Positions 34,512 through 44,367 of a stretch of 64,000 nt of DNA are shown here, piece by piece. Position 1 is the first letter of the stretch, and every line of letters starts with the position of its first letter. The notes under the pieces are model-generated. The model had not been told where the DNA came from, did no database searches, and saw only the letters and a program-made list of their open reading frames with translations. This stretch comes from Zoogloea sp041914405 (lineage in GTDB: Bacteria > Pseudomonadota > Gammaproteobacteria > Burkholderiales > Rhodocyclaceae), in contig NZ_JAYSDK010000026.1 in NCBI RefSeq assembly GCF_041914405.1, forward strand, positions 1-64,000, read 5' to 3'. The position numbers were made by a program, and so were the translations under genes.

Positions 34512-34922
34512 ATGAGCAATTCTCCTGTTCCCCGCCGCGCCAATGAGGCAACGCCTCCCCAGGTCGGCAACGCCGTGTTGCGCAGCGCGCTGCTCGGAAA
34601 TCTGCATGACGCCGGCGTGGCGATTGTCCGCTGCGCCGCCGGGCGGGACCGGGAGTCCCTGTTCGCCTCGCCGTCCCTGCACGAGAAGATCGTCGAGTGT
34701 CTGGAGGTGATGCAGGTCAGCGCCCGCGACATGCCGGAGGCTGACAAGGAGGAGATGGAAAACGTCGATTGGCGCGCTTGGGAGACCCTCAACACCGCCG
34801 CCGTCGGGTCGCCGCGGCAGGGCCGTGAGCGCCTGTGGCAGATCATCACCGACCTCGTCCCGACGACCCTCGTTGAGGTCCGCCGCTACCGCCGTGCCTT
34901 GCCGGGCTGGTTCGAGATCTGA
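34512..34922 (+). CDS. Hypothetical protein, possibly a degenerate HepT-like protein
   Basis: This 136-residue protein has no signal or membrane segment. Its order of segments (AGVAIVRCAAGRDRESLFASPSLHEKIVECLEVM, then VDWRAWETLN and RERLWQIITDLVPTTLVEVRRY) recalls HepT/DUF86 toxins. In those, the corresponding segments are a helix with D-E-S-F, an R-N-L-E-I-I-G helix, PWREI and a W-x-I-V-x-x-D-L-P helix. The catalytic RNxxxH motif of HepT is missing and no nucleotidyltransferase antitoxin gene is adjacent. If related, it is probably inactive as an RNase. It lies 51 bases after metX and ends before a strong terminator. Confidence 0.5.
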   Translation: MSNSPVPRRANEATPPQVGNAVLRSALLGNLHDAGVAIVRCAAGRDRESLFASPSLHEKIVECLEVMQVSARDMPEADKEEMENVDWRAWETLNTAAVGSPRQGRERLWQIITDLVPTTLVEVRRYRRALPGWFEI

Positions 34923-34976
34923 TTGGCGCGTTCCGGCCGGCTGCCCGGAATTGCCCATCGCCTGCTGTAATTCCAC

Positions 34977-35013
34977 CACGGGCTGCTGGATGCGAAACAT
35001 CCAGCAGCCCGTG
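34977..35013. terminator. Terminator after the metY-metX operon
   Basis: A perfect 16-bp stem (CACGGGCTGCTGGATG with its complement) with loop CGAAA is followed by TTCCTTTC. It probably ends the metY-metX-HepT-like transcript. Confidence 0.75.
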
Positions 35014-35188
35014 TTCCTTTCTGCCCAGGCTTGCACGCAGCTTGCAGAACGGACCCAAAACCCTTGAAGAAACAAAGTCCGGCCGCACCCCTCGCGGGTG
35101 GTTGCCGGGCCTGGGTATGCTTCTTGCCGAAGCCTGAACATCATTCACTCGATAAGGCCCGTCCGCGGGCCAATGTTCAGGGGGTTTC

Positions 35189-36658
35189 ATGCGCAAGGTC
35201 GTACTTCCCGTCATCGGTGTCACTGCAGCCCTGTCTCTCGCCGCCAGCATGCCGGCGGCGGCACAAAGCCTGGAGGGTGCCGTCAAGGCCCTGAATGCTG
35301 CGGGTACCCATTCCCTGTCCCTGACCGGCACGGGCCAGTGGTTCCAGTTCGGCCAGGCACCGAATCCCACGCTGGCCTGGCCACGTTTCGACGTGAGCCG
35401 TTACGCCGCCGATTTCAACTACGACAGCGCCAGCGCCAGGGTGCAGATCACCCGCAGCCAGACCATCGAGCCGGGTCGCCTGCGTCCGGCGCCCGTCGAG
35501 CAGAAGGTCGACCAGTATGTCAGCGGCACCCACGCCTGGAACCTGCCCACCGGCAATGCCGCCAATCCGGCGCCGACGCCGCAGCCCACGGCGCTCGCCG
35601 AGCGGCTGGCCGAGATCTGGTCCACGCCGCAGGGCTTCCTGCGCGCGGCGCAGGCCAACAACGCCAAGAGCGTGGTCAAGGCCGGCGAGGCGGAGGTCAG
35701 CTTCACCGTCGACGGTCATTACCGCTTCGTCGGCATCATCAACGCGGCCAACCAGGTGGTGAAAGTGCGCACCTGGGTCGACAATCCAGTGCTCGGCGAC
35801 ACCCTCGTCGAAACCCGCTTCTTCGGCTACCGCAACTTCGGCAACCTGTACTTCCCGTCGCAGATCGAGCGTCTGCAGGGCGGCTATCCGGTGCTCGACC
35901 TGCAGATCAGCGACGTGAAGGCCAACCCCGCCGTGGACCTGCCGGTTCCGGCCGAAGTCGCGAGCGCCAAGCCCGTTGCGCCGACAGTGACGGTGACCAA
36001 GCTCGCTGAAGGCGTGCTGTACCTGACCGGCGGCACCCACCACAGCGTGGCCATCGAGCAGAGGGACCACGTGGTGGTGGTCGAGGCGCCGCTGAACGAG
36101 GAGCGCTCCCAGGCCGTGATTGCCAAGGTCAAGGAGGCCATTCCCGGCAAGCCGATCAAGTTCCTGGTCAACACCCACGCCCACTTCGACCACTCCGGCG
36201 GCCTGCGCACCTTCGTCAATGAGGGCGCCACCATCGTCACCCCGGCGGCCAACGTGGCCTATTACCGCAAGATCTGGGGGGCGCAGCGCAGCATCAACCC
36301 GGACAGCCTGGCCAAGTCCCGCAAGGGCGCCCAGTTCGCTGCGGTGGAAGGCAAGCGTGTGCTGAGCGACGGCAAGCGCCGCATCGAGATCCACAGCATC
36401 GCCGGCAGCGGACATAGCGATGCCTTCGCGCTGATCTACCTGCCTGCCGAGAAGATCCTCATCGAGGCCGACGCCTACACGCCAACGGCCGCCAACGTGC
36501 CGCCGCCGTCCAGTCCCAATCCGTACTCGGTGAACCTCTACGACAACATCCAGAAGCTCGGGTTGGACGTGGAGCAGATCGCCGCGTTGCATGGCCCGCG
36601 CGTCGTCACCCTGAACGATCTGCGCACCGCCATCGGCCAGGCCAGCGCGTCCCGCTGA
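35189..36658 (+). CDS. Secreted metallo-beta-lactamase-fold hydrolase
   Basis: This 489-residue protein has a signal peptide (MRKVVLPVIGVTAALSLAAS to about PAAAQ). The N-terminal 240 residues are of unknown type, and the metallo-beta-lactamase domain lies at about 265-470. All metal ligands are visible: NTHAHFDHSGG, the third-site His in GSGHSDAF, Asp in IEADAYTP and the last His in ALHGPRV. The substrate is unknown. Location between sulfur genes could suggest ester or sulfate-ester hydrolysis, but the sequence does not show this. It is not obviously in the same operon as its neighbours. Confidence 0.8.
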   Translation: MRKVVLPVIGVTAALSLAASMPAAAQSLEGAVKALNAAGTHSLSLTGTGQWFQFGQAPNPTLAWPRFDVSRYAADFNYDSASARVQITRSQTIEPGRLRPAPVEQKVDQYVSGTHAWNLPTGNAANPAPTPQPTALAERLAEIWSTPQGFLRAAQANNAKSVVKAGEAEVSFTVDGHYRFVGIINAANQVVKVRTWVDNPVLGDTLVETRFFGYRNFGNLYFPSQIERLQGGYPVLDLQISDVKANPAVDLPVPAEVASAKPVAPTVTVTKLAEGVLYLTGGTHHSVAIEQRDHVVVVEAPLNEERSQAVIAKVKEAIPGKPIKFLVNTHAHFDHSGGLRTFVNEGATIVTPAANVAYYRKIWGAQRSINPDSLAKSRKGAQFAAVEGKRVLSDGKRRIEIHSIAGSGHSDAFALIYLPAEKILIEADAYTPTAANVPPPSSPNPYSVNLYDNIQKLGLDVEQIAALHGPRVVTLNDLRTAIGQASASR

Positions 36659-36674
36659 GCCCCAGCGATTGCGT

Positions 36675-36720
36675 TTCCTGCTGTGGCAAATCCCTGAATA
36701 GGAATTCACCGCAGCAGGAA
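36675..36720 (+). repeat. Inverted repeat before the sulfate-binding protein gene
   Basis: TTCCTGCTG pairs with CAGCAGGAA over 28 bases. It has no T run. It overlaps the first base of the ATAAG half-site and may be a weak terminator of the hydrolase gene. Confidence 0.45.
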
Positions 36721-36771
36721 TAAGCAAACGAATTTTTCTTGGTTCGCCATTCGAATCTTCGTCTCTAGACT
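36720..36771 (+). promoter_or_regulatory. Putative sulfur-regulon promoter before sbp (site b)
   Basis: ATAAG (36720-36724), 14 bases, TTGGTT (36739-36744), 20 bases, CTAGACT (36765-36771; -10-like TAGACT). The predicted start lies about 27 bases before the sbp ATG. This is the best example of the six. Confidence 0.65.
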
Positions 36772-36804
36772 CGGTTTCACCAACGTTAGTCAATAGGAAG
36801 TCCA

Positions 36805-37812
36805 ATGAAATCGCGCTTTGCCCGCCGTTCCCTGTTGTCCCTCGCCCTCGTTCTCGGCCTGTCCAGCCTGGCCCACGCCGACGTTACGCTGCTGAACGTG
36901 TCCTACGATCCGACCCGTGAGCTCTATCAGGATTACAACGCCGCCTTCGCCAAGTACTGGAAGGCCAAGAACAAGGAAGACGTGACCGTCAAGGCTTCCC
37001 ACGGCGGTTCCGGCAAGCAGGCCCGCTCGGTGATCGATGGCCTCGAGGCCGACGTGGTGACCCTGGCCCTGGCCGCCGACATCGACGCTCTCAATGAAAA
37101 CGGCAAGCTGGTGCCTGCCGACTGGCAGAAGCGCCTGCCGCACAACGCTTCGCCCTACACCTCCACCATCGTCTTCCTGGTCCGCAAGGGCAACCCGAAG
37201 AAGATCAAGGACTGGAACGACCTGGCCAAGCCCGGCGTCGAGGTGATCACCCCGAACCCGAAGACCTCCGGCGGCGCCCGCTGGAACTACCTGGCCGCCT
37301 GGGGTTACGCCCTCAAGCAGCCGGGCGGCACCGACGCCACCGCCAAGGACTTCGTGAAGAAGATCTACGGCAATGTGAAGGTGCTGGACTCCGGTGCCCG
37401 TGGCGCGACCACGACCTTTGCCGAGCGCGGCATCGGCGACGTGCTGATCGCCTGGGAAAACGAAGCCTACCTGGCCGTCAAGGAGCTCGGTCCGGACAAG
37501 TTCGACATCGTCACCCCATCCATCTCCATCCTGGCTGAACCCCCCGTCTCCGTGGTCGACAAGGTTGTCGACAAGCGCGGCACCCGCAAGGTCGCCGAGG
37601 AGTACCTGAAGTACCTGTACTCGCCGGAAGGCCAGGACATCGCCGGCAAGAACTACTACCGCCCGACCGATGCCAAGGTGGCTGCGAAGTACGCAAAGCA
37701 GTTCGCCCCGGTCAAACTGTTCAAGATCGACGAAGTCTTCGGCGGCTGGACCAAGGCCCAGAAGACCCACTTCGCCGACGGCGGCGTGTTCGACCAGATC
37801 AGCGTCAAGTAA
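36805..37812 (+). CDS. sbp: Sulfate/thiosulfate-binding periplasmic protein
   Basis: This 335-residue periplasmic receptor for sulfate or thiosulfate ABC import has a signal peptide ending LAHA, then LLNVSYDPTRELYQDYNAAF, ASHGGSGKQARSVIDGL, VITPNPKTSGGARWNYLAAW and the C-terminal FRPV-type region FAPVKLFKIDEVFGGW. These blocks match Sbp/CysP. The CysT/CysW/CysA transporter genes are not adjacent, so it must work with a transporter encoded elsewhere. It is a single-gene unit between site b and a terminator. Confidence 0.95.
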   Translation: MKSRFARRSLLSLALVLGLSSLAHADVTLLNVSYDPTRELYQDYNAAFAKYWKAKNKEDVTVKASHGGSGKQARSVIDGLEADVVTLALAADIDALNENGKLVPADWQKRLPHNASPYTSTIVFLVRKGNPKKIKDWNDLAKPGVEVITPNPKTSGGARWNYLAAWGYALKQPGGTDATAKDFVKKIYGNVKVLDSGARGATTTFAERGIGDVLIAWENEAYLAVKELGPDKFDIVTPSISILAEPPVSVVDKVVDKRGTRKVAEEYLKYLYSPEGQDIAGKNYYRPTDAKVAAKYAKQFAPVKLFKIDEVFGGWTKAQKTHFADGGVFDQISVK

Positions 37813-37857
37813 CAGGCGAGGGCGTTCCGGCCCTCGTGCCGGAATACACCTGAACCG

Positions 37858-37888
37858 CGCCAGGCCCTCAAAGCCTGGCGTTTTTTTT
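37858..37888 (+). terminator. Terminator after sbp
   Basis: CGCCAGG pairs with CCTGGCG across a 9-base loop, followed by eight Ts. Confidence 0.93.
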
Positions 37889-37929
37889 CATCAAGGCGCG
37901 GAAAGACCGCCTTTTGCAGGAGCGTTCGC

Positions 37930-38616
37930 GTGCTGCAAACCACCCTGATCGTTCCCGGACTCAACAACAGCGGCCCAGGGCACTGGCAAACCTGGCTGGA
38001 AGAACAACTGCCCGATGTGCGCCGGGTGCGCCATATCGACTGGAATGTACCCGTACTGGCCCGCTGGGCCACTGAGGTGCGGCGCGAGATCGACGAGGCC
38101 GCCGGCGTGGTGTGGCTGGTCGCCCACAGCTACGGCTGCCTGGCGTCGGTCGTGGCGGCGGCGGATCGCCCGGAACGGGTCGCCGGCCTGCTGCTGGTGG
38201 CGCCGCCGGAGCCTGACCGCTTCACCGCCTTCGGCTTGCGCGACCCGCGCGACATCACCTGTAGAAGCGGGTTGGCCGAGTGGATCCCGACCTCGCCGAT
38301 CGGCGTACCGAGCATGGTCGTGGCAAGTGGCAATGATCCTTGGGCCAGCATCGAGCAGACAGCCCACTGGGCGGACTGCTGGGGCAGCCTGTTCATCGAT
38401 ATCGGGCTGGCTGGGCACATCAACATCGAATCGGGGCACGGCCCCTGGCCGCAGGGGCTGGCGCTGCTCAACGCGCTGCGCGACTCCTACACCGGCCTGC
38501 CGCTCGGCAGCATCGACGACGGGAAGATCACCAATCGCGGCAAGCGCGGCGCGCTGGCCCGCCTGCGTCATCGCACGCGCTTCAACTGGGACGTATTCAC
38601 CGAGCTGTCCCACTGA
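37930..38616 (+). CDS. RBBP9/YdeN-family serine hydrolase
   Basis: This 228-residue cytoplasmic alpha/beta hydrolase of the RBBP9/YdeN family starts with a GTG after GCAGGAGCG. Features are LIVPGLNNSGPGHWQTWLE at the N-terminus, the nucleophile elbow VAHSYGCLA, an Asp in ASGNDPWAS and a His in GHINIESGHGPWPQG. The native substrate of the family is unknown. It lies between sbp and cysK; the sbp terminator separates it from sbp. Confidence 0.88.
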   Translation: MLQTTLIVPGLNNSGPGHWQTWLEEQLPDVRRVRHIDWNVPVLARWATEVRREIDEAAGVVWLVAHSYGCLASVVAAADRPERVAGLLLVAPPEPDRFTAFGLRDPRDITCRSGLAEWIPTSPIGVPSMVVASGNDPWASIEQTAHWADCWGSLFIDIGLAGHINIESGHGPWPQGLALLNALRDSYTGLPLGSIDDGKITNRGKRGALARLRHRTRFNWDVFTELSH

Positions 38617-38660
38617 ATATGCATATCCATAACGATGCAATGCTTATTCGATTTGAGTTG

Positions 38661-38712
38661 AAAACCTACTGAATTATTGTTGGTTCGCTGCCCAAGTCGG
38701 TGGGCGTAGTGT
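38661..38712 (+). promoter_or_regulatory. Putative sulfur-regulon promoter before cysK (site c)
   Basis: A weak half-site AAAAC (38661-38665), 14 bases, TTGGTT (38680-38685), 20 bases, GTAGTGT (38706-38712; -10-like TAGTGT). The predicted leader to cysK is about 53 bases. Confidence 0.6.
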
Positions 38713-38771
38713 GCTCCGCAACGCAGCAAAGACATTCACCTACCCGAACCGATTGATCCAAGGAGATTCCC

Positions 38772-39745
<974 letters not shown>

Positions 39746-39749
<4 letters not shown>

Positions 39750-40723
39750 ACTCGCGCGAGCCCGTGAGCACGCACGACGAATCCGTCGCGGCCGAACACT
39801 GGGACCTTGGCGCGGTGGTCGGCGGCCTGCGGGCCGTGCGCGACCGCTGGCGCGAGGCCCAGGGCCGCAGCCGCGAGGCTGGTGGCCGCGAGTTCCCGTC
39901 GCGGGATGCGCTGGCCACTGTGGTCGGACAGTTGTGCGGAGCGCTCTTCCCGATGCGCCTCGGCCCGGCCGACCTGCGCCAGGAGAGCGAGGACTACTAC
40001 GTCGGCTACACGCTGGATGCGGCGCTGCACGGGCTGCTCGAGCAGGTGCGCCTGGAACTGGCCTACCAGGCCCGCCACGGCGATGTGGACGAACAGGCGA
40101 TCCGCCGCCAGGCCACCCATGTGATCCGCGAGTTCGCGACGACTTTGCCGGCCACCCGCGCCTTGCTCGATACCGATGTGGAGGCCGCCTTCCTCGGCGA
40201 TCCGGCGGCGCGCAGCGTGGACGAAGTGGTGTTGTGCTACCCGGGCATCCTGGCCGTCATCCACCACCGCATCGCCCATCGCCTGTATTCGCTCGGCGTG
40301 CCGCTCATCGCGCGCATCGTCGCCGAGCTGGCCCATTCGGCCACCGGTATCGACATCCACCCGGGCGCCGAGATCGGCCACAGCTTCTTCATCGACCACG
40401 GCACCGGCGTGGTGATCGGCGAGACGGCGGTGATCGGCAACCGGGTCCGCCTGTACCAGGCCGTCACCCTCGGCGCCAAGCGCTTCCCGGTCGGTGCGGA
40501 CGGCAGCCTTGAAAAGGGGCAGCCGCGCCATCCGGTCATCGAGGACGACGTGGTGATCTACGCCGGGGCCACTATTCTGGGGCGCATCACCATCGGCGAG
40601 GGCTCCAGCATCGGCGGCAATGTGTGGCTGACCCACAGCGTGCCACCGGGCAGTCACATCACCCAGGCCGGCCTGCAGCATGCGGTAGCCGGCCAGGAGC
40701 GGTCCACCCCATGGCCGCGCTGA
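39746..40723 (+). CDS. cysE: Serine O-acetyltransferase
   Basis: This 325-residue acetyltransferase of left-handed beta-helix type makes O-acetylserine from serine and acetyl-CoA. The N-terminal helical region (about 1-170) is followed by hexapeptide repeats. Conserved blocks include YPGILAVIHHRIAHRLY, GIDIHPGAEIGHSFFIDHGTGVVIGETAVIG with the catalytic His and Asp, and LYQAVTLGAKRFP. At 325 residues it belongs to the longer EpsC/SAT group, not the 273-residue E. coli CysE. It is coupled to cysK and overlaps the following xre gene by 13 bases. Confidence 0.94.
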
Positions 40724-40947
40724 CCCGCCGCTTCGGCCTGGCTGTCCGCCAGCTGCGGGAGGAGCGGGGCTGGTCCCAGGAGGTTTTTGCCGACCGGGCC
40801 GGCCTCAGCCGCTCCTACGCCGGCGAGGTCGAGCGGGGCAACGCGGTGCCATCTCTGGCGACCGTGCTCAAGGTCGCATCGGCGTTTGGTATCAGCGCCG
40901 CGTCCTTGATCGAGCATTCCGAGAAAGCAGAAATCCGTCGCCCATGA
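40711..40947 (+). CDS. Small XRE-family helix-turn-helix protein
   Basis: This 78-residue protein is almost entirely one Cro/C1-type HTH domain (FGLAVRQLREERGWSQEVFADRAGLSRSYAGEVERGNAVPSLATVLKVASAFG). It starts at ATG 40711 inside the end of cysE, so it is translationally coupled. Its placement inside the cysteine operon suggests an auxiliary regulator of that operon; the target is unknown. A longer in-frame extension upstream is shadow of cysE. Confidence 0.85.
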   Translation: MAALTRRFGLAVRQLREERGWSQEVFADRAGLSRSYAGEVERGNAVPSLATVLKVASAFGISAASLIEHSEKAEIRRP

Positions 40948-40996
40948 CGCTCATGGGCAGGTGGATCGACAGTCATTTCTACAGAAAAACAAAACC

Positions 40997-42256
40997 ATGA
41001 ACTTGCGCAAGACTCTTTTGGCCGCCAGCCTAGCGGCCGCGGCGTGGCCCTTTGCCGCGTCGGCCACCAACGGCTATTTCTCCCACGGTTACGGCGTGCG
41101 CGCCCAGGGTGTTGCCGGTGTTTCCATCGCCCTGCCGCAGGACGGGCTCGCCGCGGCCGCCAATCCGGCCGGCACTGTGCTGGTGGGCGACCGCGTCGAC
41201 CTGGGCGTGTCCCTGTTTCGGCCCGACCGTGGCGCTTCGATCCGCGGCAATGGCTATGGCGCCAACGGTGACTTCAGCGCCAACGACAGCAACAACTTCC
41301 TGATTCCCGAATTCGGCTACGCCCGCCAGTTGTCGCCCAACCTCGGCTGGGGCGTTGCGGTGTATGGCAATGGCGGGATGAACACCGATTACTGCTGCAA
41401 TCCCTTCGGTGCTTTTGGCTCCACCGGCCGCGCCGGCGTCGATCTGTCCCAGCTGTTCATCACGCCGTCCGTCGCCTATAGGCTGACTCCCACGCAGTCC
41501 ATTGGTGCCGCGGTGACCTTTGCCTACCAGCGCTTCGCGGCGCGCGGGCTCGGTGCCTTCGATAATCCGATGACCTCGTCGAATCCGGGCTCGGTGACCG
41601 ACCGCGGTCATGACAGCTCCACCGGCGTCGGCATCAAGCTGGGCTGGATCGGCGAGGTGCTGCCGAGCGTCAAGCTCGGCGCAAGCTGGTCGTCGCGCAT
41701 CGAGACCGGCGAACTCGGCCGCTACAAGGGCCTTTTTGAAGGCGGCGGCGGCTTCGACGTGCCGGCCAACTACGGCGTCGGCGTGGCCTGGCAGGCCTTG
41801 CCGGCACTGACCCTCGCGGCAGACTGGCAGCGGGTTGAGTACAGCAGCGTGAAGGCGGTCGGCAATCCGCTGTCGGTGCTGTTCAGCGGCGGGCAGCTGG
41901 GGGCCGACAACGGCGCCGGCTTCGGCTGGCGCGACGTGTCCACCGTGAAGATCGGCGCAATCTACAAGGCCGACGAACGCCTGACCCTGCGCGCCGGCGT
42001 CAGCCGCAACCAGCAGGCTGTGCCGGCCAACCAGACTTTTGTTAACATCCTCGCCCCCGGCGTGGTGCGCAACCATTACAGCCTCGGCGCCAGCTTCAAG
42101 AGTGCGCCCGGCGGCGAGTGGAGCGTGGCTTATACCCGGGTGCCCCGGACCACGGTGTCCGGCTCGGGCTCCATCCCCGCCAGCTTCGGCGGCGGCGAGG
42201 CCGACCTGCGCATGAGCCAGGACGTGCTGACGGTGGGGTATTCCTGGGCGCTGTGA
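40997..42256 (+). CDS. FadL/OmpP1-family outer membrane transporter
   Basis: This 419-residue outer-membrane beta-barrel has a signal peptide ending AASA, then the FadL N-terminal plug motif TNGYFSHGYGVRAQGVAGVSIALPQDGLAAAANPAG and many alternating barrel strands. FadL-family channels import hydrophobic molecules such as long-chain fatty acids or aromatic hydrocarbons. Its position between cysteine genes and YeeE/YedE genes suggests a hydrophobic organosulfur substrate, which is inference. The start ATG 40997 is 49 bases after the xre gene. Confidence 0.88.
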   Translation: MNLRKTLLAASLAAAAWPFAASATNGYFSHGYGVRAQGVAGVSIALPQDGLAAAANPAGTVLVGDRVDLGVSLFRPDRGASIRGNGYGANGDFSANDSNNFLIPEFGYARQLSPNLGWGVAVYGNGGMNTDYCCNPFGAFGSTGRAGVDLSQLFITPSVAYRLTPTQSIGAAVTFAYQRFAARGLGAFDNPMTSSNPGSVTDRGHDSSTGVGIKLGWIGEVLPSVKLGASWSSRIETGELGRYKGLFEGGGGFDVPANYGVGVAWQALPALTLAADWQRVEYSSVKAVGNPLSVLFSGGQLGADNGAGFGWRDVSTVKIGAIYKADERLTLRAGVSRNQQAVPANQTFVNILAPGVVRNHYSLGASFKSAPGGEWSVAYTRVPRTTVSGSGSIPASFGGGEADLRMSQDVLTVGYSWAL

Positions 42257-42336
42257 TCCGCGGGGCAGGTTAATCCACTGTTCGCCGCCACAGTGAGTTG
42301 GCCGGTGGGATCGCTTCACCAAACGAAAGGTATCCA

Positions 42337-42786
42337 ATGAGTATCGCCTGGCAGGCCTTCACGCCCTGGTCTGCGGTCACTGGCGGGGCCCTGATCGGGC
42401 TGGCTGCCACCGCCTTGTTGCTGGTGACTGGCCGCGTCGCTGGAATCAGCGGCATCCTGGCCGGGCTGCTGCGGGCACCGGGCGATCGGGCCTGGCGTTT
42501 CGTCTTTGTGGCCGGCTTGTTGCTGGCGCCGCTGGTGCTGCACCTGTTCGCGCCAGGGCTGGGTGTTCCGGCTCCGGCGGAGGCCCCCGACGCACGTGTC
42601 CTGCTGCTGGCCGGTTTGCTGGTTGGTGTCGGCACGCGTTTCGCCAACGGCTGCACCAGCGGTCACGGGGTGTGCGGCCTGGCTCGCCTGTCCCTGAGTT
42701 CGCTGGCGGCGGTGGCGGTGTTCATGGGCAGCGCGATCGCGGTGGTATTCCTGGTGCGGCACGGGCTGGGGGGAGCAGGGGCATGA
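42337..42786 (+). CDS. YeeE/YedE family transporter, first half
   Basis: This 149-residue membrane protein has four or so hydrophobic helices and the YeeE/YedE Cys motif GVGTRFANGCTSGHGVCGLARLS near residue 105. In the related full-length YeeE, conserved cysteines relay thiosulfate across the membrane. Here the family is split over two genes that overlap by four bases, a known two-gene form. The ATG at 42337 follows AAAGG. It is likely co-transcribed with the upstream FadL-like gene (80-base gap). Confidence 0.9.
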   Translation: MSIAWQAFTPWSAVTGGALIGLAATALLLVTGRVAGISGILAGLLRAPGDRAWRFVFVAGLLLAPLVLHLFAPGLGVPAPAEAPDARVLLLAGLLVGVGTRFANGCTSGHGVCGLARLSLSSLAAVAVFMGSAIAVVFLVRHGLGGAGA

Positions 42787-43271
42787 GCGCCTCCCACCTG
42801 AATGAGCGTGCCGCCGTCGCGGTGACCACCGCACAGCCTACCGGTGCAGCCCGTGCCATCGGCTTGCTCGGTGCGCTGCTGTCGGGCCTGCTGTTTGGCG
42901 TCGGCCTGCTGCTGTCGGGCATGACCGACCCGGCCAAGGTGCTGGGCTTTCTGGATATCTTTGGCGCCTGGGATCCGTCGCTGGCCTTCGTGATGGTCGG
43001 TGGCATCGCCGCGGCGCGGGTTGGCGTGGTGCTCATCGGCCGTCGCGGCGCGACCTTTTCCGGGCTGCCGGTGTGCCTGCCGCCCAAGCGCGCCATCGAT
43101 GCCCGCCTGATTGTCGGTAGCGCGCTGTTCGGCGCCGGCTGGGGCCTGGCCGGCTATTGCCCCGGGCCGGCGGTGGTCTCCCTGGGCTTCGGCTCTTCGT
43201 CCGCGCTGGCGCTGGTGGCCGGGATGCTGTTGGGTTTGTGGATCGTTCCTCATTCCCGCTCGCGGCGATAA
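42783..43271 (+). CDS. YeeE/YedE family transporter, second half
   Basis: This 162-residue partner of the preceding gene has several membrane helices (LLGALLSGLLFGVGLLLSGM and others) and the second Cys motif GAGWGLAGYCPGPAVVSLG. Together the two proteins would form a YeeE-like channel for thiosulfate or a related reduced sulfur compound. Start and previous stop overlap as ATGA. It is the last gene of the cysK operon before the next putative sulfur-regulon promoter, which begins in its last codons. Confidence 0.9.
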   Translation: MSASHLNERAAVAVTTAQPTGAARAIGLLGALLSGLLFGVGLLLSGMTDPAKVLGFLDIFGAWDPSLAFVMVGGIAAARVGVVLIGRRGATFSGLPVCLPPKRAIDARLIVGSALFGAGWGLAGYCPGPAVVSLGFGSSSALALVAGMLLGLWIVPHSRSRR

Positions 43272-43319
43272 GCAAAGCACTTTTAATTGGTTCGTTTTCC
43301 GGTTGGCCTTGGCAACACT
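43268..43319 (+). promoter_or_regulatory. Putative sulfur-regulon promoter before the AraC gene (site d)
   Basis: ATAAG (43268-43272), 14 bases, TTGGTT (43287-43292), 20 bases, CAACACT (43313-43319; -10-like AACACT). It starts at the stop codon of the second YeeE gene. The predicted leader is about 25 bases. Confidence 0.6.
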
Positions 43320-43349
43320 TGAGGCCACTTCACGCCGGACAACGAACCC

Positions 43350-44273
43350 ATGAGCACCGAAACCGATCGTCTTGCCCACTGGCTGGTCAGCGGGCTCGAA
43401 CTGGACGCCACCGTCTTCCACGTGGGCCAGTATTGCGGGCCGTGGCGGGCGTCCACCGCCGGCCGGGAGAAGGCCAGCTTCCACCTGGTGCTGCGTGGCC
43501 AGTCCTACCTGCACCTCGACGGCCAGGCGCCGATCGCCCTCGGCGAGCGGGAAGGGGTCTTCCTGCTGCGCGATATTCCCCATTGCCTGACGCCCGAGCC
43601 CGATGCGGGGCCGGCTTTCGAGCCCTGCGACATGCAGCCGATGGTGCCGGCGCTGGACGGCGCCTGCGGGCTGGCCTGCGGCTTCTTCCAGTTCCGTGGC
43701 CTGCTCGGCGAGCTGTTCCGCGGCGCCTTTCCCGACTATGTATTGATCCGCGCCGATTCCGCCGCGCTGAAGGCGGTGGCGCCGCTGTTCGATCTGATCC
43801 TCGCCGAGGCGGAGCGGGGCGATGGCGCGCCGTCGCCGCTGATCGAGCGTCTCACCGAGCTGCTGTTCTTCTACGTAATCCGTGAGGTGGCGCGCCGCGA
43901 CGATGTGGCTGCCGGCCTGCTGGCAGTGGCGCGGCGGCCGGAGTTCGCACCGCTGCTCGACGACCTGCTGCGCGAGCCCGGCAAGCCCTGGTCCATCGAG
44001 GACATGGCCCGCGTGGCGCGCATGTCGCGGGCCAGTTTCTGTCGCCACTTCGTCGAGGCCAGCGGCCAGCCGCCGGCCCAGTTCCTGCTGCAGGTGCGCA
44101 TGAAGATCGCCGCGCGCCGGCTGCAGAGCGGCGACAGTGTGCTGCGGGCTGCCGAGCACGTTGGCTACTACTCCCAGGCGGCCTTCACCCGCGCCTTCAA
44201 GAAAGTGATCGGCGAGCAACCGGGCGCCTTCCAGCGCGCGCGCCGCAATCCGCTGCCACACACACACCGTTAG
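43350..44273 (+). CDS. AraC-family regulator with cupin domain
   Basis: This 307-residue regulator has an N-terminal cupin-like ligand domain (about 10-190; FHLVLRGQSYLHLDG and REGVFLLRDIPH) and a C-terminal double helix-turn-helix (about 200-300) with the AraC signature YYSQAAFTRAFKKVIGEQPGAFQR. This domain pair matches the cupin_6 AraC group. It probably controls the sulfonate-type operon starting 95 bases downstream. Its own promoter carries the sulfur-regulon motif, suggesting a two-step cascade: general sulfur limitation first, then a specific substrate. Confidence 0.9.
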   Translation: MSTETDRLAHWLVSGLELDATVFHVGQYCGPWRASTAGREKASFHLVLRGQSYLHLDGQAPIALGEREGVFLLRDIPHCLTPEPDAGPAFEPCDMQPMVPALDGACGLACGFFQFRGLLGELFRGAFPDYVLIRADSAALKAVAPLFDLILAEAERGDGAPSPLIERLTELLFFYVIREVARRDDVAAGLLAVARRPEFAPLLDDLLREPGKPWSIEDMARVARMSRASFCRHFVEASGQPPAQFLLQVRMKIAARRLQSGDSVLRAAEHVGYYSQAAFTRAFKKVIGEQPGAFQRARRNPLPHTHR

Positions 44274-44367
44274 ACGAAAGAGCAAAAAGCAGCGACGTTC
44301 GTGCATAGAGGGCGTCCCGCCCGATGGGGAGAATGGCTCCATCACGAACAATGCTGTGGAGATTTCC

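Noticed and set aside
33441..35144. A 567-codon minus-strand open frame opposite metX
   Set aside because: It covers metX, the HepT-like gene and the terminator on the opposite strand and has no recognisable domain.
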